Positions 10,946 to 19,509 of a stretch of 64,000 nucleotides of DNA are shown piece after piece. The notes beneath the pieces are model-generated. The model made no database searches, was not told where the DNA came from, and saw nothing but the letters and a program-made list of their open reading frames with translations. The position numbers and the translations under genes are program-made. The DNA comes from Serinibacter salmoneus (GTDB taxonomy: Bacteria > Actinomycetota > Actinomycetes > Actinomycetales > Beutenbergiaceae): contig NZ_PDJD01000001.1 of NCBI RefSeq assembly GCF_002563925.1, positions 2,610,973 through 2,674,972 on the forward strand. Reading direction: 5' to 3'. How positions within the stretch are numbered: position 1 is the stretch's first letter; each line of letters starts with the position of its first letter.

Positions 10946-11761
10946 TCAGTCGGCGATGCCGAGTTCCGCCTCCTCGGCCGCGATCCGCTTGTCGCGGCGG
11001 CGGTCCAGGATCAGGCTGATGAGGAGCGCCAGGCCGTACAGCCCGAGCATCGGCACAGCCATGAAGATCATCGAGGCGACGTCGGGCGAGGGGGTCGCCA
11101 CGGCGGCGAACACGAAGATCACCACGACCGCCCACCGCCACCCCTTCGCCCAGGTGCGGGAGCGCACGAGGCCGAGGGCGGTGAGCGCGACCATGATCAG
11201 TGGGAGGAGGAACGCGATGCCGAAGATCAGCATGAGCTGCATCACGAACATCAGGTACTCGTTCGCGCTCAGCAGGTTCCACACACCATCCGGGGTCACA
11301 TCGGTGAGGATCCTCACTGCCGCGGGAAGCACGAGCCACGCCACGTAGGCCCCGCCGAGGAACAGCGGGATGCCGGTGAGGACGAAGGCGGCGCCTCCCC
11401 ACTTCTCCTTGCGTGTCAGCCCGGGGGCCAGGAACGCCCAGATCTCATACAGCCAGACCGGGCAGGCGAGGAACGTCCCGAGGATGATCGTGACGCGCAC
11501 CTTGGTGTCGAACGCCCCCGTGGTGGTGGTGAAGTTCAACTGGGTCTGCGCACCGCCCCCGATGATCTGCTCCACCGGCTGTTGCAGCAGAGCGAACACC
11601 GGGTCGTACAGGAACCACGCGCCGATAGCGCCGACGACGATCGCCACCGCCGAGATGAGCACACGTGTGCGCAACTCGCGAAGATGATCCCCGAGGGCCA
11701 TGCGGCCCTCGGGGTTGTTGCGGCGTGAATTGGGGTTCCGGCGTCGCGGGAGGGCTACCAC
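10946..11761 (-). CDS. tatC: Sec-independent protein translocase subunit TatC
   Basis: Six-helix membrane receptor of the Tat pathway that binds twin-arginine signal peptides and exports folded proteins. 271 aa. Cytoplasmic N terminus contains MALGDHLRELRTRVLISAVAI (TatC signature with HLRELR), and the second region has FLAPGLTRKEKW, matching the conserved PGLxxxE motif. Charged C-terminal tail DRRRDKRIAAEEAELG. Sits 27 bases downstream of tatA. No tatB is visible, as is common where TatA serves both roles or tatB lies elsewhere. Confidence 0.97.
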   Translation of the reverse strand: MVALPRRRNPNSRRNNPEGRMALGDHLRELRTRVLISAVAIVVGAIGAWFLYDPVFALLQQPVEQIIGGGAQTQLNFTTTTGAFDTKVRVTIILGTFLACPVWLYEIWAFLAPGLTRKEKWGGAAFVLTGIPLFLGGAYVAWLVLPAAVRILTDVTPDGVWNLLSANEYLMFVMQLMLIFGIAFLLPLIMVALTALGLVRSRTWAKGWRWAVVVIFVFAAVATPSPDVASMIFMAVPMLGLYGLALLISLILDRRRDKRIAAEEAELGIAD

Positions 11762-11788
11762 GCCGACCCCCGGCGGATGCCGCCCATG

Positions 11789-12073
11789 TCAGGAGTTTCG
11801 CGGGGGCCAGTCCGTCGGCCGCGCCGAGGACTGATCCGACGGCTGCGACGGTGGCTTCTCGCTCGTCGGGGCGTCGTTGGTGGGGGCGTCCTGAGCACCG
11901 CTCGTGGAGGAGTCCTGCTTGTCGTCCTCCCGCAGGTCCTTGATCTCCTCCTTCATCACCTTCATCGACTTGCCGACGTTGCGGGCGATGTTGGGGAGTT
12001 TGGCGGCGCCGAAGATGAGCACGAGGATCACCACGATGACGATGATCTCGGTCGGTCCGATATTGCGAAACAC
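11789..12073 (-). CDS. tatA: Twin-arginine translocase pore subunit TatA
   Basis: 94 aa: one N-terminal transmembrane helix (TEIIVIVVILVLIFGAAKLP), the conserved FG hinge, an amphipathic helix (NIARNVGKSMKVMKEEIKDL), and an acidic, Ser/Pro-rich cytoplasmic tail. This is the standard TatA plan. TatA oligomerises into the export pore with TatC, encoded just downstream. Lies 42 bases after recR. Confidence 0.95.
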   Translation of the reverse strand: MFRNIGPTEIIVIVVILVLIFGAAKLPNIARNVGKSMKVMKEEIKDLREDDKQDSSTSGAQDAPTNDAPTSEKPPSQPSDQSSARPTDWPPRNS

Positions 12074-12115
12074 GATGTGTCCCTTCCTGAAGACTAGCCC
12101 GCCACGCTCATGGTC

Positions 12116-12775
12116 TCACGGATCGATGACCGCAGCAGCCGGGTCCGGGGTGCTCGCGGGCGGCCGCGCGGCCGGTACGCGCACGCGACCCTCGAAGGCG
12201 CGGCCCAGCGTGACCTCGTCGGCGTACTCGAGATCGCCTCCGACGGGGAGCCCCGAGGCCAGTCGTGAGACATCGATGCCGAGCGTCCCCACGAGCCTGG
12301 AGAGGTAGACCGCGGTGGCCTCACCCTCGACGTTGGGATCCGTGGCGATGATCACCTCGGTCACCGCTCCGTTCCCTAGTCGGGTGAGGAGTTCACGGAT
12401 CCGCAGATCGTCCGGCCCCACGCCGTCGAGCGGATTGATGGCGCCGCCCAGCACGTGGTAGCGGCCGCGGAACTCGCGGGTGCGCTCGATCGCGACCACG
12501 TCCCGTGGTTCCTCGACCACGCAGATCTGCGCGTCATTGCGTCGGGGATCCAGGCAGATGCGGCACTTCTCGGCCTCGGCCACGTTCCCGCAGACCACGC
12601 AGAAGCGGACGCGCGCCTTGACCTGGACCAACGCGTCCGCGAGTCGCTGGATCTCACCCGAGTCGGTGGAGAGCACGTGGAAGGCGATCCGCTGCGCGCC
12701 CTTCGGTCCGATCCCGGGCAGGCGCCCGAGCTCGGCGATCAGATCGGCCACGGCGCCGTCGTACGGGCCGCTCAT
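12116..12775 (-). CDS. recR: Recombination mediator RecR
   Basis: 219 aa, normal length. RecR with RecO/RecF loads RecA on gapped DNA. N-terminal helix-hairpin-helix ([20 protein letters not shown]), C4 zinc finger ([16 protein letters not shown], about residues 58-73), and a Toprim domain ([14 protein letters not shown], then [17 protein letters not shown]). The start overlaps the dnaX stop by 4 bases, the classic dnaX-recR arrangement. The C-terminal ~15 residues are Pro/Ala-rich and probably disordered. Confidence 0.97.
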   Translation of the reverse strand: MSGPYDGAVADLIAELGRLPGIGPKGAQRIAFHVLSTDSGEIQRLADALVQVKARVRFCVVCGNVAEAEKCRICLDPRRNDAQICVVEEPRDVVAIERTREFRGRYHVLGGAINPLDGVGPDDLRIRELLTRLGNGAVTEVIIATDPNVEGEATAVYLSRLVGTLGIDVSRLASGLPVGGDLEYADEVTLGRAFEGRVRVPAARPPASTPDPAAAVIDP

Positions 12776-15606
12776 CGTGCGCCGTCCTCGATGATCTCGT
12801 CGATCACCACGCCGCCGAGCATCTTGGCCACCAGGGGCACACCGACCATGCCCGGACCATCGGTCACCTCACCCGTGCCGGCATCGTCGTAGGAGTTGTA
12901 CGGATCGTCCTCCCACGGCGGGGGCTCGGAGACCGGGACCTGAGATGGACGCGGCGTAGGATGAGTGGACTGCGTGCGTGCCTCAGGCATCGAAGGCCCA
13001 GGGCCGGCGGACTCGCGCTCTGCGGTCCGGCCCGTCGCCCCCGGATCCGTTCGGGTGGCCGACTCGCCGCCAGAATGCTCAGGCGGTCGGCGCGCCGAGT
13101 GCTCCGCGAGCCGTATCACCGGCGGGAGGTCATCGCGACCGGCGGCCTGGTTCTCCTGCGTGGCGTCGGCGCTCGTCCCGGCGCCGACCACGGGCTCGCC
13201 GTCGGGCGCGCCAACGGACGCCCGACCCCGCGCGGCTCCGTCTGCGGGTACGTCTGCGGGTACGTCAGGACCCGCGCCCTGCCCGCCGGCCGGCCGCGCA
13301 TCGGCCGGGTCGGTCGGTCCGGGGGTAGCGCTCTGGGCTCCCCAATCGGCCATGGCCCGGCGTACGGCGTCGCTCACGGTGCGCGGTGGCGTCTCGGCCG
13401 GGGGCGAGGGCGATGGCCCGTCGGCTGGGGACGGCGCTGACGGCCCGCCGGACGAGGACTCGGCCGGCGCGAACTCATCCGGCGAGGGCGCGGCGCCGAA
13501 CGGCTGGTCACCTCCGGCCTGCGGCTCGGCATGCGGCGGTGGCTCGGCATGCGGCGGTGGCTCGGTGGACGACTGCGGGCCGGTGTTCTCGGGAGCGGTG
13601 TTCCTGGGAGCGGCGGGCTCGCGCTCGGGCCCGGTATCGGGCTCGGTATCGGTATCGGGCTCGGCGGGAGCCTCGATTCGCGCACGCGGTGCCCCCGGCC
13701 CCCCCGGAGCAGCCCGACGCGCAGCGGCATGAGCGGCACTGGGACCACCCGTCGGGCCATTGTGACGCGGTGGCGCCGCGGAGGCTCCCCCTCCCCCACC
13801 ACCGGGGTCGCCGACGTCGATACGCACCTGGAGCGTCATGCCCACCGTCTCGTAGATCGCGCGGGCCACCATCTCGGCACCACCCCTGGACGCCAAGGTC
13901 TGCGCGAGGCCCGGTGACTGCATGTAGAGGGTGAACACCTCGCCGACCACGGCGCCCGGCGTCGCATTGTCCTTCGCGAGAGTCCAGACCACACGGTTCA
14001 TCGGCGCGAGTGTGCTGAGCACCTCCGGCCATCGTCGGCGCAGCTCACTGCCCTCCTCAGCGTGCACTGCGGGATCGGGCACCGATGCCGACTGGCCGTC
14101 ACCGCCGCGCGGAGCCCCAGACGGCTCGTCGCCAGCGGATCCCCTCGGCCGCGACGGCGAGGCGGGCTCGATCTGCTCGGGCGGCGGCACCGTCCGGTCT
14201 GCGGACGCCGCCGGTTCGCGCGGCGTCGCCGGCGTGGATGGTCCCGCAGGTGTGCGCGGAGCGGCCTCGGGGGCCGGCGCGGCCGGAGCGAGAGCCGGCG
14301 CGGTCGGGGCGGGGGCCGGCGCGGCCGGGGCGGGGGCCGCCGGCTCGGATTCGCTCCTCGTGGCGGGATCGCCCGGTGGTGTCGCCGACCCTCCCGGTGG
14401 TGTCGCCGGGAGCGCGACCCGCTGCAACGGACTCGGGGCGGGCGAGCCGGCGGCGGCGCTGGGAGCGGCGGCGTCGTCCATCTGGCCGGCACCGGCGCCC
14501 TCACCGCCGGTGGCCAGCAGAGCCTTGATCAGGGTCAACTCGAGCAACAGTCGGGGCGAGGTCGCTCCGACCATCTCCGTCAGACCGTCGTTGATGTGCT
14601 CCGCGAGGACGCCCAGGCGGCGTGCCCCCATGCGCTGCGCCTGCGGGCGCATCCGCTCCAGTTCCTCGCTCGGCAGGGCCCGGAGCACCGCATCGGCCTC
14701 ACCCCCGCTGGTGGCCAGCACCATGAGGTCCCGCAGCCGATCCAGCAGGTCCTCGGTGAACCGGCGCGGGTCACGCCCCGACTCCACGACACGGTCCACC
14801 ACCAGGAACAGGCTCGCGCCGTCCTGCGCCGCGAACGCGGCGACGGCGTCATCCAGCAAGGTGGCGGGGGTGAATCCGAGGAGAGCGGAGGCCAGCGGGT
14901 AGGTGATCCGCCCGCCCTCGGCGCCCGCCATCAACTGGTCCAACACGGAGAGCGAGTCACGCACGGAGCCACCACCGGCGCGCACCACGAGCGGCAGCAC
15001 GCCGGACTCCACCTCGATCGACTCCTGCTCACACAGACGCGCGAGGTAGGTCTGCAGTTCCACCGGGGGCACCAGGCGGAAGGGATAGTGATGCGTGCGG
15101 GAGCGGATGGTGCCGATGACCTTCTCCGGCTCCGTCGTCGCGAACACGAACTTCACGTGCTCGGGCGGCTCCTCCACGAGCTTGAGCAGCGCGTTGAAGC
15201 CCTGCGCCGTGACCATGTGCGCCTCATCGATGATGAACACCTTGTAGCGGTCGCGGGCCGGCGCGAACACGGCGCGTTCACGCAGGTCGCGGGCGTCGTC
15301 CACACCACCGTGGCTGGCGGCGTCGATCTCGACGACGTCCAGGCTGCCGGGTCCCCCGCGCGCCAGGTCCACGCAGCTGGGGCACTGGCCGCACGGCACA
15401 TCGGTGGGTCCCTGCGCACAGTTCAGGCAACGCGCGAGGATGCGGGCGCTGGTGGTCTTCCCGCACCCGCGGGGCCCGGAGAAGAGGTAGGCGTGCGTCA
15501 CGCGGTCGTTGCGCAACGCAGCGCGGAGCGGGTCGGTCACGTGCTCCTGCCCGATCACGTCCACGAACGAGTCGGGCCGGTAGCGCCGGTACAGGGCTGT
15601 GGTCAC
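12772..15606 (-). CDS. dnaX: DNA polymerase III subunit gamma/tau
   Basis: Clamp-loader ATPase. The GTG at 15604-15606 gives the conserved beginning [19 protein letters not shown]; the frame extends 38 codons further up but without similarity, so the later start is preferred (944 aa). Walker [10 protein letters not shown] near residue 44, C4 zinc module CLNC...CGQCPSC (60-78), Walker B IIDEAHM, SRC-like [13 protein letters not shown]. After the three clamp-loader domains (to about residue 375) comes a very long Ala/Pro/Gly/Glu-rich tail with a structured island ([21 protein letters not shown], about 555-640) like the tau DnaE-binding domain. Such long tails are usual in actinobacteria. No slippery heptamer for a gamma frameshift was seen. 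Confidence 0.96.
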   Translation of the reverse strand: MTTALYRRYRPDSFVDVIGQEHVTDPLRAALRNDRVTHAYLFSGPRGCGKTTSARILARCLNCAQGPTDVPCGQCPSCVDLARGGPGSLDVVEIDAASHGGVDDARDLRERAVFAPARDRYKVFIIDEAHMVTAQGFNALLKLVEEPPEHVKFVFATTEPEKVIGTIRSRTHHYPFRLVPPVELQTYLARLCEQESIEVESGVLPLVVRAGGGSVRDSLSVLDQLMAGAEGGRITYPLASALLGFTPATLLDDAVAAFAAQDGASLFLVVDRVVESGRDPRRFTEDLLDRLRDLMVLATSGGEADAVLRALPSEELERMRPQAQRMGARRLGVLAEHINDGLTEMVGATSPRLLLELTLIKALLATGGEGAGAGQMDDAAAPSAAAGSPAPSPLQRVALPATPPGGSATPPGDPATRSESEPAAPAPAAPAPAPTAPALAPAAPAPEAAPRTPAGPSTPATPREPAASADRTVPPPEQIEPASPSRPRGSAGDEPSGAPRGGDGQSASVPDPAVHAEEGSELRRRWPEVLSTLAPMNRVVWTLAKDNATPGAVVGEVFTLYMQSPGLAQTLASRGGAEMVARAIYETVGMTLQVRIDVGDPGGGGGGASAAPPRHNGPTGGPSAAHAAARRAAPGGPGAPRARIEAPAEPDTDTEPDTGPEREPAAPRNTAPENTGPQSSTEPPPHAEPPPHAEPQAGGDQPFGAAPSPDEFAPAESSSGGPSAPSPADGPSPSPPAETPPRTVSDAVRRAMADWGAQSATPGPTDPADARPAGGQGAGPDVPADVPADGAARGRASVGAPDGEPVVGAGTSADATQENQAAGRDDLPPVIRLAEHSARRPPEHSGGESATRTDPGATGRTAERESAGPGPSMPEARTQSTHPTPRPSQVPVSEPPPWEDDPYNSYDDAGTGEVTDGPGMVGVPLVAKMLGGVVIDEIIEDGAR

Positions 15607-15705
15607 CGCTTCAGGGTAGCCGGGGACACCGACATGCAGGCCGAGCGGCGTCGAACGAACGACTGCGGACCGGCGCAGGCCGATCGGGTCGACGTGCGGG
15701 CATGA

Positions 15706-15798
15706 AAGGACCCCCCGCACACCCGTCAGGGCCCACCTACCCTTGCTGCCTTCCGGCCCTGGGGGGGTTCAGCGGGATAACGCCGTACGAGGGGTCGT
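15706..15798 (-). ncRNA. ffs: Signal recognition particle RNA, small bacterial type
   Basis: Read on the minus strand the region contains the invariant SRP core CAGGGCCGGAAGGCAGCAAG followed by GGTAGGTGGGCCCTG and GGTGTGCGGGGGGTCCTTT. The 5' GACCCC (15796-15791) can pair with the 3' GGGGTC, closing a single long hairpin of about 93 nt, the 4.5S-like form. A -10-like TACGCT (15809-15804) sits seven bases before the proposed 5' end. Ends are approximate. It recruits Ffh/FtsY for cotranslational membrane targeting, and commonly neighbours dnaX in actinobacteria. Confidence 0.88.
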
Positions 15799-15870
15799 AG
15801 ACCAGCGTACCTGCTCCCGCGGGGTGCTGGGCCGATCTGGGGGCGGTCAGGGTCACCCGTTCGCGTGGGG

Positions 15871-15876
15871 TAGACT
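15871..15876 (+). promoter_or_regulatory. -10 element for tRNA-Ser
   Basis: TAGACT, 49 bases before the mature tRNA 5' end, matches the actinobacterial -10 pattern TANNNT. The -35 region is not obvious. Confidence 0.4.
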
Positions 15877-15925
15877 CGCCTGCGCGGTTGTTCGGCCCGG
15901 CACGGTCGGTGTCGAGATCGCTCCT

Positions 15926-16010
15926 GGAGGATTCGCCTAGTGGCCTATGGCGCACGCTTGGAAAGCGTGTTGGGTTAACGCCCTCGGGGGTTCGAATCCC
16001 CCATCCTCCG
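15926..16010 (+). tRNA. tRNA-Ser (anticodon GGA)
   Basis: 85-nt class II tRNA. Acceptor stem GGAGGAT (15926-15932) pairs with ATCCTCC (16003-16009), discriminator G at 16010. Anticodon stem CACGC/GCGTG encloses loop TTGGAAA with GGA at 15960-15962. A long variable arm (TTGGGTTAACGCCCTC) and T-arm GGGGGTTCGAATCCCCC complete a serine tRNA. CCA is not encoded. Confidence 0.97.
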
Positions 16011-16014
16011 CTGG

Positions 16015-16046
16015 GAAGCCCCGGAGCCACCTGGCTCCGGGGCTTC
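16015..16046 (+). terminator. Terminator hairpin after tRNA-Ser
   Basis: Perfect 14-bp stem, GAAGCCCCGGAGCC (16015-16028) and GGCTCCGGGGCTTC (16033-16046), with loop ACCT. No T-run follows, as usual in high-GC actinobacteria. It also lies just after the 3' end of the convergent siderophore-interacting protein gene. Confidence 0.8.
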
Positions 16047-16070
16047 GTCGTCGGACACCGGATGCGGGCC

Positions 16071-16922
16071 TCAGCGAAGGCCCGCGGCAGCCTCGTCCGC
16101 CTCCACCTCGGCCCGCCACTGGGCCTTCCCGGTGCGCCACTGCTCATCGGTGCTGCCCAGCCGCCAGTAGCCCGAGATCGAGAGCCGCTCGCGCGGGATG
16201 CCTCGCTCGAAGCGCAGGTGACGGCGCAGCGCCTTCACCCAGCCGGCCTCGCCGTGCACGAACGCGTCGATTCCCTCGCCCTCCGGGAGATCCAAGGCGT
16301 GGACGGCGGCCACGAGGGCCTCCCCCGGCCCGGCGGCTGCGGCCCCTTCATGCACCCAGGTGATCTGCGCCGTCGCGCGCGTATCCAACGGGATCTCGTC
16401 GGCGGCGCTCGCCACCCCGATCACCACGTCGGCCGTGGCGCCCGGCCTCAGCCGCTCCAGGGCGACGGCGATCGCCGGCAGGGCGGAGGCGTCACCCACC
16501 AGGAGGTGGTGCCGGGCGCTCGGGTCGGGTGAGTAGGCGCCGCCCGGCCCGCGCACCTGCAGGAGGCTGCCCGGCCCGCAGGGTTCCACGTCCCGCGCCC
16601 AGGGGCCGGCCACGCCGTCGTCACCGTGCACGACGACGTCGATCATCATGCGCTGCGGGGTGAAGTCACGGATCGTGTAGGTCCGCAGCACGGGCCACTG
16701 CTCGGGCGGTAGCGCCTGCTTTAGCGCCTCGGCGTCGTACGGCCACGGCAGGCTGACGCCCCGGGGCGGCAGCACCAGCTTGACGTACGCATCCGCGTGG
16801 GGCGACATGGGGAAGTCGGCCAGGGCTGCGCCGTCGGGCCCGGCGAGTTCCAGGCGCACCAGGTGCGGCGTGATCCACGACTTGCCCACCACCTGCATCG
16901 CAGTGACGGTTCCCTTGGGCAT
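16071..16922 (-). CDS. Siderophore-interacting protein (ferric-siderophore reductase)
   Basis: Cytosolic FAD/NAD(P)H oxidoreductase of the ViuB/SIP family that releases iron from imported ferric siderophores. 283 aa from the ATG at 16920-16922, preceded by GAGGAGAG; the frame is open upstream but loses similarity. FAD-binding barrel motif RTYTIRDFTPQRMMIDVVVH and GPGSLLQVRGPGG, then the SIP-specific NAD domain with HHLLVGDASALPAIAVALER and the C-terminal GYWRLGSTDEQW. Single gene. An iron-box palindrome 15 bases upstream implies repression by a DtxR/IdeR protein when iron is plentiful. Confidence 0.93.
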   Translation of the reverse strand: MPKGTVTAMQVVGKSWITPHLVRLELAGPDGAALADFPMSPHADAYVKLVLPPRGVSLPWPYDAEALKQALPPEQWPVLRTYTIRDFTPQRMMIDVVVHGDDGVAGPWARDVEPCGPGSLLQVRGPGGAYSPDPSARHHLLVGDASALPAIAVALERLRPGATADVVIGVASAADEIPLDTRATAQITWVHEGAAAAGPGEALVAAVHALDLPEGEGIDAFVHGEAGWVKALRRHLRFERGIPRERLSISGYWRLGSTDEQWRTGKAQWRAEVEADEAAAGLR

Positions 16923-16936
16923 GCACTCTCCTCGAG

Positions 16937-16955
16937 GTAGGTGAGCCCACCCTAA
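16937..16955 (-). promoter_or_regulatory. Candidate DtxR/IdeR iron box
   Basis: On the minus strand TTAGGGTGGGCTCACCTAC matches the established iron-box consensus TTAGGTTAGSCTAACCTAA at 15 of 19 positions and retains the TTAGG...CCTA halves. It lies immediately upstream of the siderophore-interacting protein gene. Confidence 0.75.
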
Positions 16956-17022
16956 GCTCGCGTGGCGGACGTTCGGCGGGGCATTCTGCGCACAGCGGAC
17001 ATCCGCCGTAGTGTGCGAATGC

Positions 17023-17838
17023 ATGAAGATCGTCGCCGTGCACAGCGTCAAGGGCGGCGTCGGGAAGACCACGACCGCCACCAACCTCGCGGCCGCCGCG
17101 GCGCGGGACGACTCCCGCGTGCTGCTGTGGGACCTCGACCCCCAGGCGGGGGCCACGTGGCTGCTGGGCGCGGACGGGGACCCCACGCCGTCGAGCGCCA
17201 ACCCGAAGGACCTGCGCAAGGGCAAGAAGGGTGCGCAGCGCCCGCCCGTGCGCGAGGTGGTCATCGGCGAGGGCGAGGCCAGGCGTGCCGTGGTGGCCAC
17301 CGAGCACGGCTTCGACGTGCTGCCGGCCGATGCCAGCAACCGGCATCTGGAGGTGGCGCTCGCCGCCGCCAAGCGAACCCGCAAGCGGCTCGCCGAGGCG
17401 GTGTCACCGCTCGCGAAGCACTACGACCTGGTGGTGCTGGACTCCCCTCCGAGTTCCTCTGCGCTCGCCGCGAGCGTGATCCGCGCCGCGGACCTCGTGG
17501 TGCTGCCCGTGCCGCCGGCGGGGCTCGCGCTGCGCTCGGTGGAGCAGGTGCGAATGCTCCTGGAGGAGTCGAAGCACCCGCCCGCCCTGCTCGCCTTCCT
17601 CACCATGGTGGACCGGCGCAAGGCGGAGCATCGCGAGGCGGTGGCGGAGTTGCCCCGGAGCATCCCGGAGATGGCGGACGTCGTGGTGCCCTCGAGCGTC
17701 GCCGTCGAGCGGATGGGGACGCAGCGGGCGCCGGTATTCGCCGTCGCGCCTCGCTCCCCCGCCGCGCTCGCCTACCTGCGGGTGTGGGACGTGGCACGGC
17801 TGCGACTCGCCCCGCAGGTGCGCAGCAAGTACCACTGA
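17023..17838 (+). CDS. ParA/MinD-family ATPase (orphan)
   Basis: 271-aa deviant Walker ATPase. Begins MKIVAVHSVKGGVGKTTTATN, with the deviant Walker A KGGVGKTT, Walker A' DLDPQAGATWLLG and Walker B LVVLDSPPSSSA. Start set at the ATG 17023 rather than the GTG 12 bases upstream because the domain begins there. Parts differ from chromosomal Soj: a Lys-rich insertion (PKDLRKGKKGAQRPP, residues about 63-77) and no parB neighbour. Family members position plasmids, chromosomes or protein clusters; which cargo this one serves is unknown. Ends convergent with the transporter genes across a repeat pair. Confidence 0.85.
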   Translation: MKIVAVHSVKGGVGKTTTATNLAAAAARDDSRVLLWDLDPQAGATWLLGADGDPTPSSANPKDLRKGKKGAQRPPVREVVIGEGEARRAVVATEHGFDVLPADASNRHLEVALAAAKRTRKRLAEAVSPLAKHYDLVVLDSPPSSSALAASVIRAADLVVLPVPPAGLALRSVEQVRMLLEESKHPPALLAFLTMVDRRKAEHREAVAELPRSIPEMADVVVPSSVAVERMGTQRAPVFAVAPRSPAALAYLRVWDVARLRLAPQVRSKYH

Positions 17839-17839
17839 G

Positions 17840-17883
17840 CCTGCAGAACCACCTCGAAGTGCCTGCAGAACCACCTCGCGGAG
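17840..17883. repeat. 22-bp dispersed repeat, two tandem units
   Basis: Units 17840-17861 and 17862-17883, both forward (core CCTGCAGAACCACCTCG), filling the gap between the convergent ParA-like and permease genes. The first unit begins one base after the ParA stop and the second ends six bases before the permease stop. Locus-specific bases are AACCACC. Confidence 0.88.
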
Positions 17884-17889
17884 GGGGTG

Positions 17890-18741
17890 TCAGGCGAGGG
17901 TGGAGCGGCGGGCGCGGCCCAGCAGCGAGATGCGGCCGAGTCCGCGCGAGGCGTTCATGCGGGCCTCCATCCGCTGCGCGAGCGCCGAGATCACCATGTT
18001 GACCAGCACGTACACCACGGTGATCACCAGGTAGGTCTGCACCAGGTCGTTGGTGTTGGCCACCAGCACGCGGCCGGACTGCATGAGCTCGGGGTAGGAC
18101 ACCACGTACCCGAACGCGGTGTCCTTGACCACCACGACCGCTTGGGCCACCAGGGCCGGGATCACGATCCGCAGCGCCTGCGGGAAGACCACCAGGCGCA
18201 TGGTGACGCCGTCGGGCAGCCCGACGGCGAGCCCCGCCTCGGTCTGCCCGCGCGGCACGGCCAGCACCCCGGCACGGAAGACCTCGGCCATCACGGCGGC
18301 CGCGCCCAGGCCGATGGGGACAACGAGTTTGCCGTAGGTGGACAGGTTGATGCCGTACTGCGGCAGCGCGAACATGAAGATGTAGATCAGCAGCAGCACC
18401 GGCACGGCGCGCAACACCTCGATCACGGCCGTGGCCGGCCAACTGAGCCAGCGCCGCCGCGAGAGCCTCCCCAGCGCGAGGACGAGACCGAGCGGCAGAC
18501 CGATCGCCCCGGCCCCCAGGGCCGCGAGCGCGGTGTTGCCCAAGCCCGTCAGGAGGTAGCGGATCGTCCCCGGCTCGGTGAAGGTCAACCACTTCGAGGG
18601 CGCCAACTGCCCGGTGCGGTACAACTGCCAGTACACCAGCGCCGCCACCCCGAGCAGCGCGAGCACGGAGGCGACGGTGATGACCCGCACCGTGGCGCGG
18701 CCGCGGGGACCCTGGGCATCGAAGAGGGCGTGGGCGCTCAT
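17890..18741 (-). CDS. Amino acid ABC transporter permease, GluD-like
   Basis: Inner-membrane permease (283 aa, about five to six helices) of a polar amino acid importer, HisM/GluD family. Start at 18739-18741 (MSAHALFDAQGPRG) overlaps the gluC-like stop by 4 bases. The permease signature with the EAA loop is RAGVLAVPRGQTEAGLAVGL...VFPQALRIVIPAL. Works as a heterodimer with the product of 18738-19385. Glutamate as substrate is by resemblance of the whole gluBCD order to Corynebacterium gluABCD, not proven. Confidence 0.9.
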   Translation of the reverse strand: MSAHALFDAQGPRGRATVRVITVASVLALLGVAALVYWQLYRTGQLAPSKWLTFTEPGTIRYLLTGLGNTALAALGAGAIGLPLGLVLALGRLSRRRWLSWPATAVIEVLRAVPVLLLIYIFMFALPQYGINLSTYGKLVVPIGLGAAAVMAEVFRAGVLAVPRGQTEAGLAVGLPDGVTMRLVVFPQALRIVIPALVAQAVVVVKDTAFGYVVSYPELMQSGRVLVANTNDLVQTYLVITVVYVLVNMVISALAQRMEARMNASRGLGRISLLGRARRSTLA

Positions 18742-19385
18742 CGCAGCACCCGGTACCTGGTCTCCAGCCGCGAGCCGATCCCGGCGGCGGTCAGCGAGAT
18801 GATCACGTAGACGGCGGCAGCCACGAGGAAGGTCGTCAACCCCAGCGCCTCCTGGTTGTTGATGTAACTCACGGTCGAGGTGAGCTCCCGCATCCCGACC
18901 ACCGCCGCGAGCGAGGTGGACAGCAGGATGCCGATGAAGAGCGTCACCAGCGGGCTGATGACGGTGCGCACCGCCTGCGGGATCACCAGTTCGCGCGCGA
19001 TCCCCCAGAACGGCAGCCCGATCGCGCGAGCCGCCTCGACCTGGCCGGCGGAGACGGCGTTGATCCCGCTGCGGATCGTCTCGCAGGCGAAGGCGGTGCC
19101 GACGGCGGTCAGCGCGAGGATCACCGACCAGTAGTAGCCCAGGTTCACCCCGGCGTAGGGCAGCCCGTAGACCACGAGCAGCAGGAGTGCCACCAGGGGC
19201 ACATTGCGGAAGAACTCCACGTACACGGCGCCGAACACCCGCAGCGGCGGGATCGGGGAGACGCGGAAGACCGCAAGGATCGTGCCGAGGATCAGGGCGG
19301 CGGTGAAGCCGATCGCCGTGAGTTGCACGGTGAGCCACAACCCTTCGGCGAACGTGCCGAGATAGTCGCGGAACAGGACGTCCAC
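18738..19385 (-). CDS. Amino acid ABC transporter permease, GluC-like
   Basis: 215-aa permease, partner of the GluD-like subunit. N-terminal MDVLFRDYLGTFAEGLWLTV, RNVPLVALLLLVVYGLP (family motif) and the EAA loop INAVSAGQVEAARAIGLPFW...VIPQAVRTVISPLV. Lies 124 bases downstream of the binding-protein gene, separated by a strong hairpin, and overlaps the next permease, so the two permeases are coupled while the binding protein is probably made in excess. Confidence 0.92.
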   Translation of the reverse strand: MDVLFRDYLGTFAEGLWLTVQLTAIGFTAALILGTILAVFRVSPIPPLRVFGAVYVEFFRNVPLVALLLLVVYGLPYAGVNLGYYWSVILALTAVGTAFACETIRSGINAVSAGQVEAARAIGLPFWGIARELVIPQAVRTVISPLVTLFIGILLSTSLAAVVGMRELTSTVSYINNQEALGLTTFLVAAAVYVIISLTAAGIGSRLETRYRVLR

Positions 19386-19440
19386 GTGGTGCCTCCCTTC
19401 GCCGTCCGGTGCGCCGTCTCGCGCCGAGTCCGTGGGCTAC

Positions 19441-19477
19441 GCGCCGGGGACGTGGCCGAGGGCCACGTCCCCGGCGC
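19441..19477 (-). terminator. Intercistronic hairpin between binding protein and permeases
   Basis: Perfect 16-bp stem: GCGCCGGGGACGTGGC (19441-19456) and GCCACGTCCCCGGCGC (19462-19477). It sits between the stop of the binding-protein gene and the first permease. Such structures normally give partial termination or protect the upstream message, raising binding-protein to permease ratio (inference). Confidence 0.75.
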
Positions 19478-19509
19478 GCACGCCACGGTTTCGGCGGTGC
19501 TCGAGCGGG

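Noticed and set aside
12772-15606. Programmed frameshift producing gamma in dnaX
   Set aside because: No A-rich slippery heptamer with downstream stem was seen in this GC-rich gene.
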